Part shown: in pieces, positions 22,018-28,906 of the stretch | How positions within the stretch are numbered: the stretch's first letter is position 1 | How the letters are laid out: each line of letters begins with the position of its first letter | Assembly (NCBI GenBank): GCA_020404895.1 | Contig: JADBWK010000146.1 | Span: 1-36,004 of the forward strand | Direction of reading: 5' to 3' | From: Pseudanabaena sp. M085S1SP2A07QC | GTDB taxonomy: Bacteria > Cyanobacteriota > Cyanobacteriia > Pseudanabaenales > Pseudanabaenaceae | DNA length: 36,004 bases | The notes under the pieces: generated by a model | Told to the model about the DNA's origin: nothing | Seen by the model: the letters and a program-made list of their open reading frames with translations, nothing else | Database searches by the model: none | Made by a program: the position numbers and the translations under genes

Positions 22018-23664
22018 TTATTTCAGAATTACTACTTCGCCGCGATCGCTGGCAGCTTTAAACTCTGCCCCAAAGTCACAAGTTGCTAATTCACCCAATT
22101 GAATATTATGCTCAAAATCTGGCAGAGATGGGCTAATTTCTAGCGATCGCAAACAAAGTGAGAGTCGGGTTATTTCAATAGATTCTTCGGCGGTATCGCA
22201 ACCAAACAAATTATGTTGGAGGATATGGGCTATTACAGTTGTTGGTGTTTTGTGTGCGATTGCCTCATCTTCGTTAGAGAACTTAATTATTAAGTAATGG
22301 ATGCGCTCATGTTCAGAAAGCAAAAACTCTAAAGCTGTTGTGAGCAATACCCCAGCGCCACATTTAGGATGTAAGATTTTGATTCTTAACAATCGCTCTT
22401 GATATTCTTGGCAATATGCCAAGGTGTCTTGATGATTTTTTGATAGAGCTAAATGCTGTTGCAATGTACGAATGACTGACTCACTTTGCAGAATTGCTTT
22501 ACAAGGTAATTTCGGAATACGGCGCTTACTAAGGTTGCTTAAATCTTTGCGATATTGCGATAACTCTCTGATTGATTCGTCAAAGAGACAAGTCAGAATA
22601 TGGCGAGTGATATCTTCATAAAAGTCAAACCGAGCTATTTCCTTGATCTGACGACATAACTCATCGCCTACAAATAAAGCTTGATCTAAAATGCGATCGC
22701 TTGCAAATAGGCTAAATGAATAAGCATTAATGGGAATGTGATATTTTGTATTGCCATTTTGTACCCAACCAAATATAGCTTTATAGTTTTCCCAAATTGG
22801 TTGCTCAATATAGGGATTCGCAAATTCGTAAGCGTCTTTAATTAAGTTCTCAGGTAATAAGGCGCGATCTTCACAATAAGCAACAAACAAAATACGGTTT
22901 AAAAGCTTTTGGGATTGATAAATGGCGATTGTGATCGCATCTTCTGCCTTTACGTGGAGATTATTCTCAGCATTTTCGACAGGATGTGCTAATGGCTGTA
23001 ACCTATAGCGAAAATCCTTAATTAATTGACTGCGGATTTTGCAATAGTGGCTATAAAAGTTTTTGATGATCTCAGATTCTAGCTGGTGAGACTCTTCTAG
23101 TAAGTGTGTAGTGCGCGATCGCTCTTCACTATTGGCAATGCCTCTGAGCAAAGTCCTTCGTGATAATAAAAAGTAAAAAGCTTTGAGTTGTTCTAAATCC
23201 GCTAACGAGTTCCAAGTAAATCTCTGACAGAACAGGCTGGATACATTTCGGTTATAAAGAGAGATTTCTCGATAATCCAAAACAATCAACCATTCAGTGG
23301 TTTCATACTCTGGTTCGGGCTTAATGATTGCTCCTTCCTCGGCTGTACTAACTCGAATCTCGGCGATCACATTTGCTGATGTTTCTGTAAAAAAACCAAG
23401 TGCAGGATGCGGATGCAATTCTAATTCCCATGCACCACCGTTGCTCTCAAAGGGTGATTTATAACCCAGAATATCAACAAAAATATCATGTAAAAACTGG
23501 GCTTCGGCGAGCAGGTTAGATGGTTCGCCATCACTAGCAAAACTCAGCCATTTCTGCACTATTTGATAGCGATCGCCCAAATCCTTGGGGAATCCAAAGG
23601 AGCTAATCCGCTTTGCAAGTGGCTTAGGATGAAAGAGTGAATAGTAAGGCGATCGCTGATTCAT
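22018..23664 (-). CDS. Degenerate type IIG (Eco57I-like) restriction/methylase-related protein
   Basis: This 548-residue protein is laid out like the front part of Eco57I-type enzymes. A nuclease-like domain (residues ~80-150) ends in EWLIVLDYREISLYN, a long helical part follows, and then the start of a methyltransferase domain. The expected E.K of the nuclease is EIR (about 102-104). The expected DP.CGSG.FL of methylase motif I is HPKCGAGVLL (432-441). HNLFGCDTAEESIEITRLSL (484-503) still matches the motif after it. The NPPY motif and recognition domain are absent; the protein stops soon after. The ATG overlaps the stop of DUF3007 (ATGA), so it is coupled to that gene. It may be an inactive or repurposed relic. 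Confidence 0.65.
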   Translation of the reverse strand: MNQRSPYYSLFHPKPLAKRISSFGFPKDLGDRYQIVQKWLSFASDGEPSNLLAEAQFLHDIFVDILGYKSPFESNGGAWELELHPHPALGFFTETSANVIAEIRVSTAEEGAIIKPEPEYETTEWLIVLDYREISLYNRNVSSLFCQRFTWNSLADLEQLKAFYFLLSRRTLLRGIANSEERSRTTHLLEESHQLESEIIKNFYSHYCKIRSQLIKDFRYRLQPLAHPVENAENNLHVKAEDAITIAIYQSQKLLNRILFVAYCEDRALLPENLIKDAYEFANPYIEQPIWENYKAIFGWVQNGNTKYHIPINAYSFSLFASDRILDQALFVGDELCRQIKEIARFDFYEDITRHILTCLFDESIRELSQYRKDLSNLSKRRIPKLPCKAILQSESVIRTLQQHLALSKNHQDTLAYCQEYQERLLRIKILHPKCGAGVLLTTALEFLLSEHERIHYLIIKFSNEDEAIAHKTPTTVIAHILQHNLFGCDTAEESIEITRLSLCLRSLEISPSLPDFEHNIQLGELATCDFGAEFKAASDRGEVVILK

Positions 23665-24002
23665 TCATCTTTGATGGCATTTTGAGCTGAGGTTTGCGCT
23701 AGTTTTTTTTCTGTATCTACTTCTGCAAGTAAACTTTCGCGCTCTTCTGGCGACATTTCTTCTAACTTTTTGGTCAGTACAGCTTTTTTATAATCATCTA
23801 GCTGCTGATTGTAGGTCATAGTTTTTGTCACAGCACGGAACACATAGGTGGAGATCCAAGCTATTAGTACGCCTACTAAAACCACTTGACTCCAAACACC
23901 CGCATTAGTCGCATCGAAGCCAGAGGCACGAAATACCCAAAATGCAACTCCACCAAACCCAAAAAAGGCAACCATAATTGCTATGGCATCAATGCGGCGC
24001 AT
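23661..24002 (-). CDS. DUF3007 membrane protein
   Basis: This 113-residue protein begins MRRIDAIAIMVAFFGFGGVA, the DUF3007 start. It has two membrane helices (about 8-25 and 38-55, VVLVGVLIAWISTYVFRAVT) and a charged C-terminal helix (YNQQLDDYKKAVLTKKLEEM). The family is found in cyanobacteria and plastids, often beside ndhL, as here: the ndhL stop is 79 bp upstream. A thylakoid-membrane role linked to NDH-1 is plausible but unproven. The stop codon overlaps the start of the following gene by 4 bp. Confidence 0.8.
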   Translation of the reverse strand: MRRIDAIAIMVAFFGFGGVAFWVFRASGFDATNAGVWSQVVLVGVLIAWISTYVFRAVTKTMTYNQQLDDYKKAVLTKKLEEMSPEERESLLAEVDTEKKLAQTSAQNAIKDE

Positions 24003-24081
24003 AGTTTTATTCTCAGAAAATATTTTTGATTAAACTGAGTGCAAAGCTCTCAGTTTAATTTAGGCTTAAATTAATTTAGGT

Positions 24082-24312
24082 TTAAATTTGCCGTGCTTCG
24101 GGACGAAAGTTAAAGAATGGAGAGAGTAATAATAATCCTGGGAAGAAGAAAAAGGCTAGAAAGCAGAGAAATACTCTTTCTATAGAACCTGTTTTATACC
24201 AACGTGCTTTGAAATAAAACAGCACCATCAAGGGGATCACTAGCAAATATGCACCTGCGATCGCGGCATAGACAGTTGCAGCTAATATGGGGGCAGAAAG
24301 AAGCAAAGACAT
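24082..24312 (-). CDS. ndhL: NAD(P)H-quinone oxidoreductase subunit L
   Basis: The 76-residue protein starting [20 protein letters not shown] has two membrane helices and the NdhL signature [20 protein letters not shown] followed by [19 protein letters not shown]. NdhL is a small cyanobacteria/plastid-specific subunit of thylakoid NDH-1, needed for cyclic electron flow and CO2 uptake. The ATG at 24312 is chosen because family members are 70-80 aa. An in-frame extension reaches 24486 but has no NdhL similarity and crosses a strong palindrome. It is followed by DUF3007 on the same strand, an arrangement seen in other cyanobacteria. Confidence 0.9.
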   Translation of the reverse strand: MSLLLSAPILAATVYAAIAGAYLLVIPLMVLFYFKARWYKTGSIERVFLCFLAFFFFPGLLLLSPFFNFRPEARQI

Positions 24313-24414
24313 ATTTCTAGATAAAGTTATATGAATGTATCTATCTAGAAATTGTAACAGGATCGGAATCGTCAATCCTAAAAATGTATGGGCAGTCAGC
24401 AATTCTAAATCATG

Positions 24415-24448
24415 TTTGACGCAAGCCCACTGGCGGGCTTGCGTCAAA
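24415..24448. repeat. Palindrome between ndhL and rpsJ
   Basis: TTTGACGCAAGCCC - actggc - GGGCTTGCGTCAAA forms a perfect 14-bp stem. It lies between two divergent genes, so it cannot be an ordinary terminator. It is either a dispersed palindrome or a leader structure of ndhL. Confidence 0.6.
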
Positions 24449-24561
24449 TATGATTTTTCAACGAGAATTGCTGAGCATTGATCCAATTATTTGATTTTGG
24501 GGTATTCGGGTGCTAATATAAGAAACGCTGAAAAATTTACCCGAATAAATCCCTAAGAACT

Positions 24562-24876
24562 GTGGCACCTCAACAACAAAAGATTCGGATTCGTCTCAAA
24601 GCTTTCGATCATCGCCTGCTAGACTCATCCTGCGAAAAAATCGTCGAAACTGCTAATCGTACAAACGCCGCGGCCGTTGGTCCTATCCCCCTGCCAACAC
24701 GTCGTCGTATCTATTGCGTTCTCAGATCTCCCCACGTAGATAAAGACTCACGCGAACATTTTGAAACCCGCACCCATAGTCGGATTATCGATATTTATCA
24801 ACCATCTGCAAAAACTATCGATGCACTCATGAAGCTTGATTTAGCTGCTGGTGTGGACATCGAAGTCAAACTCTAA
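24562..24876 (+). CDS. rpsJ: 30S ribosomal protein S10
   Basis: This 104-residue protein is S10: [20 protein letters not shown], then [40 protein letters not shown] and the end [11 protein letters not shown]. It is part of the 30S head and, as NusE, of antitermination complexes. The start is GTG (gtg gca cct caa); the next Met is too far in. In most cyanobacteria rpsJ follows tufA at the end of the str operon. Here the upstream neighbour is divergent ndhL and the gene has its own terminator, so it is transcribed alone. Confidence 0.95.
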   Translation: MAPQQQKIRIRLKAFDHRLLDSSCEKIVETANRTNAAAVGPIPLPTRRRIYCVLRSPHVDKDSREHFETRTHSRIIDIYQPSAKTIDALMKLDLAAGVDIEVKL

Positions 24877-24897
24877 AGTTCAACTTTTGGGCTTTGA

Positions 24898-24932
24898 GAA
24901 GATGGAGCGCAAAGCGCTCCATCTTCTTTTTT
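24898..24932 (+). terminator. Terminator of rpsJ
   Basis: GAAGATGGAGCGC - aaa - GCGCTCCATCTTC is followed by TTTTTT: a classic intrinsic terminator 21 bp after the rpsJ stop. Confidence 0.85.
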
Positions 24933-25000
24933 AGGTTTTGATTTGGTTTACACTATGTTTGAAGCTTAGCAGCTTCAAAATTTAGCGCTAAGGAATTAAG

Positions 25001-26014
25001 ATGCTGAAAAAGCTAAAGATTAAATACCTTTTGGTATTCTTGTTAGCGACAATCGCTACAGTAATGTCGATAATGCTGGGACATGGTTGGAGCCCTACTG
25101 ATGCTCAAAATCAGCCGCAAATCCAGGCTCAGAAACCATCAGCGGAGACAAGTATTAAAACGGTAAGCTTGCAAAATGCGGGCTTACAACTCCAAGAGGT
25201 TGCTCAAGGAATTTATGCCCTAGTTGCTAGCACTGATTTTCCTCCAGTGAGTCCTGCGGTGGCGATCGCTAATGGTGGCTTTGTGATTGGTAGTGATGGG
25301 GTATTAGTAATCGATCCATTTCAAACACCTGAATTAGCTGAACTAATGATCTCCACGGTCAAATCATTGACTGATAAACCGATCAAGTATGTCTTAAATA
25401 CGCATTATCACTTTGATCACACAGGTGGAAATTCAGTTTTTGTCAAGCGAGAAATTCCTGTGCTTGGGCGTGGTGTAATTCGTGAATATATTCAAAGTGG
25501 TAAAAATAATACTGGTGGTGTTACACCGCCGACGATGATTATTAATAGCCAAACTGATCTTTGGTTAGGCGATCGCCAAGTGCGAATTGAGCGCGTAGAT
25601 GGTCATTCGGTAGGAACTGATTTGGTTGCCTATATCCCTGATGCCAAGGTTTTGTTTTCGGGAGATATGGTATTCAACAAGCGTATTCCTTACACAGCTG
25701 ATAGCGATATTCGTCAATGGCAAGGCAGTCTCTACCGTTTAGTTGCTACTTATCCAGCAGCCAAGGTTGTTCCAGGTCATGGTGATATTACCGATATAAC
25801 AGGTTTACAAGCACAACAAGCTTATTTTAGTTGGTTAGAACGTACGGCTTTGGAATGGAAAGCTCAGATTTTAACGAAGGAGCAAGTTCTTGAGAAATTT
25901 GCCAAAGTACCAGATGCGTACAAAGACTATAAATTTAAAGCGATATATCCGCTTAATTTAGATTCAGCCTATGAGCAGTTTACTCGTAGCGCTACGATTC
26001 CCCTGATTCCTTAG
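25001..26014 (+). CDS. Secreted MBL-fold metallo-hydrolase
   Basis: This 337-residue protein has an N-terminal hydrophobic signal (LLVFLLATIATVMSIMLG) and the metallo-beta-lactamase fold. The zinc motif HYHFDHTGG (about residue 137), the His of GHSVGTDL (about 204), the Asp of LFSGDMVF and the final VVPGHGD are all intact. The class resembles quinoprotein-relay or SoxH-type and B-class-like hydrolases more than glyoxalase II. The periplasmic substrate is unknown. AAGGAA lies about 10 nt upstream of the ATG. It stands alone, with a terminator hairpin 21 bp after the stop. Confidence 0.85.
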   Translation: MLKKLKIKYLLVFLLATIATVMSIMLGHGWSPTDAQNQPQIQAQKPSAETSIKTVSLQNAGLQLQEVAQGIYALVASTDFPPVSPAVAIANGGFVIGSDGVLVIDPFQTPELAELMISTVKSLTDKPIKYVLNTHYHFDHTGGNSVFVKREIPVLGRGVIREYIQSGKNNTGGVTPPTMIINSQTDLWLGDRQVRIERVDGHSVGTDLVAYIPDAKVLFSGDMVFNKRIPYTADSDIRQWQGSLYRLVATYPAAKVVPGHGDITDITGLQAQQAYFSWLERTALEWKAQILTKEQVLEKFAKVPDAYKDYKFKAIYPLNLDSAYEQFTRSATIPLIP

Positions 26015-26035
26015 ATCTTCACATCAAAAGACTTC

Positions 26036-26070
26036 AAGGAAATGGCTGAGCAAAGCGCAGCCATTTCCTT
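26036..26070 (+). terminator. Terminator of the MBL-fold gene
   Basis: AAGGAAATGGCTG and CAGCCATTTCCTT form a 13-bp stem with a small paired loop (agcaaagcg), followed by TTG and A-rich sequence. It is of the same style as other hairpins here, with a gcaaagc loop. Confidence 0.65.
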
Positions 26071-26586
26071 TTGTAAAATATTGCATCACTAAGCCAAAAA
26101 ACACTTGACAACGAAAAAAAGCTTAACAATGAACTTCAAGTAAGATATTCATTGTTTTTTCCTTTTGGTGTGAGGGTTATTTAAGTTGGCTATTAGACGA
26201 CAATTAACTTGACCAGTCGCGACAACTAACTTGTCTGGTTGAGAGAAGAGGAGGAAAAACGAAAACACTAATTGTCACTTACCGAAAAGCGATCGCCTAT
26301 TCCTATCAAATTCTCTCAGTCTCAAACTAAGAAATGCATCAAGATTATATGATCGCCAATTTAGCCAACTAATAACTTTTTGCTGAAATCGCCAATAACC
26401 TCTCGGAACTAAGCAACGCAGCCGATAATTTTTACTTGCTTAAACTTGGCTAAAAATAGACAACCTTAACGGACGTATCGCTGCGGTATGATAGCTAAAG
26501 TGAGTGGTGGCAAATCGACTTAAATACAAGACGAGCTATCCTCAACTATCCGCTCCATTGAAGTGTTAGCTGGCGTTGCACAACAG
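26071..26586. other. Gene-free region; possible relic of a Tn7-like transposon end
   Basis: About 515 bp without a credible gene. A stem AACAATGAA/TTCATTGTT (26125-26156) followed by T residues could be a terminator. At 26198-26233 two direct copies of CGACAA(T/C)TAACTTG occur 22 bp apart, and AATTGTCACT lies at 26270. This pattern resembles the TnsB-type binding repeats at cyanobacterial Tn7-like/CAST ends. The rest shows no structure I can name. Confidence 0.35.
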
Positions 26587-27324
26587 TCATTTAAACCAAC
26601 GAAAAGCGCGGCGCAGTTCGGCAGTCCCATCAAGCGGATACCAACGACCATGAGCTAAAATCACTCTATCTGGATGCCATCCAATCATAGTATCAATTAA
26701 ATCCTTTAAGTGGTGTGGATATCGCCGAAAACTGGCAGCCATATCGCGTGGCATCTGTCCATTAGGATCGCAGACACCACCCAGTCTCAAGAATGGGCGT
26801 GTCCACCAAGGCACTTTGTCTGATTCAAAATTCTCAATTAGGTCAGTCAATACGAGTGTCTTACTTGCACGATGAAAGAATATCACCTCCCGATGATAGC
26901 CTGAGTCAGCCAATCGTTGGTCAATTTCTGCCGACCAATCAATGGGAGAGTCATTGCCAAGTTCACGATCAAAGTGCAACTGCATTCCTTTACTTGCAGC
27001 ACGTTTGACTACTCCGGGGCTAGCCCATGTGAGCGCTTCATGAAAACGAAGTTGCCATGATGGCATCCAAGCATAGTGTATCCAGTTTGGTGCGATCAAA
27101 TGACGAATGGGACCAAGCGTGGCAACAGCTTCAGCAAGCCCTTCTTTATCGGCAATGGGGGAATGAACCCAAATATCACCGTTGCTTAACCGAATAACAG
27201 TCATCCTAGTTGGAAAAGGAAGTCCATAAAATCTAATCCACCCACCGTCAGCAATCCAAACATTTGACGCGATGCTCTTCAGAGTGTACAGCGGTTCATA
27301 GCCTGTTCTTTTCTCTTTAAACAT
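26587..27324 (-). CDS. DUF4336 (MBL-fold-like) protein
   Basis: This 245-residue soluble protein is a DUF4336 member. The opening LYTLKSIASNVWIADGGWIR, then TRMTVIRLSNGDIWVHSPIA, LIAPNWIHYAWMPSWQ (LIAPN.xH) and ILAHGRWYPLDGTAELRRAF at the end are characteristic. The family has the metallo-beta-lactamase fold, but the HxHxDH motif is reduced to single histidines (WIHYAW; LAHG), so metal hydrolase activity is doubtful. No enzyme role is established. It is monocistronic, with palindromic elements on its 5' side. Confidence 0.75.
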   Translation of the reverse strand: MFKEKRTGYEPLYTLKSIASNVWIADGGWIRFYGLPFPTRMTVIRLSNGDIWVHSPIADKEGLAEAVATLGPIRHLIAPNWIHYAWMPSWQLRFHEALTWASPGVVKRAASKGMQLHFDRELGNDSPIDWSAEIDQRLADSGYHREVIFFHRASKTLVLTDLIENFESDKVPWWTRPFLRLGGVCDPNGQMPRDMAASFRRYPHHLKDLIDTMIGWHPDRVILAHGRWYPLDGTAELRRAFRWFK

Positions 27325-27369
27325 AAATACATCTCACTACTGAGACCAACTTCAACTCAAGCCAGCTAA

Positions 27370-27480
27370 CTATAGCAATGTAAGCTTTGCTTAGGACATA
27401 AAACCCAAAAGATAGCAGAGCGAAGCTCTGCCATCTTTTGGGTTTTGAATTGTCCTATCTATCTCTTACGTTGCTATATA
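27370..27480. repeat. Palindromic element E, inverted copy of element C
   Basis: From ctatagcaatgtaagctttg to ctcttacgttgctata, about 110 bp, this is almost exactly the reverse complement of 10902-11011. The core is AGAT(a/g)GCAGAGC - gaa - GCTCTGCCATCT. The near-identity over the whole unit, including unpaired parts, shows recent copying, as for a MITE. Confidence 0.8.
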
Positions 27481-27565
27481 TATTATCTTGCAGATGGCAG
27501 GATAAATACTTGAATACAGGAATATCACACGACTTGTCAGATAATACAACCAATAAGTGTAATAA

Positions 27566-27655
27566 CTATAGCGCTCCTAAATGAGTTGTAAGATTTTGAG
27601 TGTGAGAGTGCGCCCCGAAGGGGCGCACTCTCACAACCTATTTAGGATTGCTATA
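27566..27655. repeat. Palindromic element F (related family)
   Basis: ctatagcgctcctaaatgagttgt ... acaacctatttaggattgctata: the outer arms pair imperfectly. The core TGTGAGAGTGCGCCCC - gaa - GGGGCGCACTCTCACA (27601-27635) pairs perfectly. It shares the tatagc terminus with elements A-E but has different inner flanks. Confidence 0.7.
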
Positions 27656-27747
27656 TACGCTTGAAGGACAACACGCCTGAACAGAGTTTTATCTAGCAAA
27701 ATGCAGCATGAAACTCCTGAACCTGTGCTGAAAACTTATCCGATCGC

Positions 27748-28881
27748 TTACTTCTTACCGCTACCGATTTTATCTAGAGCCGCGATCGCTTTTTTGACAA
27801 TCGCCTCTGGAAGCGGAACGTAACCTAACTCCAAGCCCATTGCTTGCCCCTGCGTTAAACCCCATTTCAGCACATCTTTTAGAGCCTGAGATTGTTTCGG
27901 ATCGTCGTATTGCTGATAAGCTAATACCCAACTGTAAGTAACGATGGGATAGGCATCCGTAGCATCAGGATCGGCATTGGAGCCGCGCAAATCTTCTGAT
28001 AGTTTGATTGTCGCGATCGCCTTTGCTGTTGCATCTTCAGTCGGTAGCGCGAACTGTCCCGATTTATTTTCTAGGGCAGCCGTGGCAAGTTTCAACTGCT
28101 TGGCAAAAGCATATTCCACATAACCGATCACACCTTCCCCTTGCTGAACTTGAGCGCTGATGCCCGCATTATCCTTGATGCCAGTGCCAGTCTTCCATGA
28201 CACATTCAGCCCTGTTCCCACTTCGCTCTTCCATTCGGGACTAGTGGCGCTGAGGTGCGCGGTAAATGCGGCAGTCGTGCCACTTCCATCGGAGCGATGG
28301 ATTACCGTAATTGGGAGGTCGGGAAGGGTAACATTGGGATTAAGAGAAGCGATCGCGGGATCGTTCCATTTCTTAATCTTCCCTAAAAAGATCTCAGGCA
28401 GAACCTTTCGCGACAGTTTCAGTCCCGACTGCACCCCTGCAATGTTGTAAACCACCGCAACGCTCCCCGCCGCCGTAGGAATCATCGCTGCGCCGCGAGT
28501 AACTTGAGCCAATTCTTGATCGGTCAACGCCAGTTCACTAGCGCCAAAATCTACTGTTCCTGATAGAAATTGCTGAATCCCTGCGGCACTGCCGACGGGC
28601 TGATAGCTGATTTGGATATTAGGATTTTGTTTGTTGTAATCTTTAAACCACCGCAAATAGAGGAAAGAAGGAAAAGTCGCGCCCGCGCCATAGAGAGAAA
28701 CTTGAGCAGAATCGACAGTGGCGCTAGGTTTTGCAGGAGTTGTGCCTTCGGTCGCCTGTGGTGCTTTGGGATCGGGGGGATTGCCTTGACAAGCTTTGAG
28801 GGCGATCGCGATGGGAACAGCGGACATCAGCAAAAACTTACGGCGGGATGCGACAGATTTCAACGACACAAATAACCTCAT
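27748..28881 (-). CDS. pstS: Phosphate-binding protein PstS (lipoprotein)
   Basis: This 377-residue substrate-binding protein belongs to the high-affinity phosphate ABC importer. The N-terminus has a twin-arginine-like SRRKFLLMS and a lipobox ending at Cys31 (ALKAC), so it is probably a lipoprotein. The phosphate-site segments are YGAGATFPSFLYLRWF, the QFLSGTVDFGASE loop and HRSDGSGTTAAFTAHL. It is the third gene of the operon, 25 bp after the permease fusion. A Thr/Ala/Pro linker follows the lipid Cys. Length is normal. Confidence 0.92.
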   Translation of the reverse strand: MRLFVSLKSVASRRKFLLMSAVPIAIALKACQGNPPDPKAPQATEGTTPAKPSATVDSAQVSLYGAGATFPSFLYLRWFKDYNKQNPNIQISYQPVGSAAGIQQFLSGTVDFGASELALTDQELAQVTRGAAMIPTAAGSVAVVYNIAGVQSGLKLSRKVLPEIFLGKIKKWNDPAIASLNPNVTLPDLPITVIHRSDGSGTTAAFTAHLSATSPEWKSEVGTGLNVSWKTGTGIKDNAGISAQVQQGEGVIGYVEYAFAKQLKLATAALENKSGQFALPTEDATAKAIATIKLSEDLRGSNADPDATDAYPIVTYSWVLAYQQYDDPKQSQALKDVLKWGLTQGQAMGLELGYVPLPEAIVKKAIAALDKIGSGKK

Positions 28882-28906
28882 TATGGGCAGTAGGGTTAAT
28901 TGAAAC

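Noticed and set aside
24313-24486. 58-residue N-terminal extension of NdhL
   Set aside because: Not present in the NdhL family, crosses a perfect palindrome, and the internal ATG at 24312 gives the normal length.
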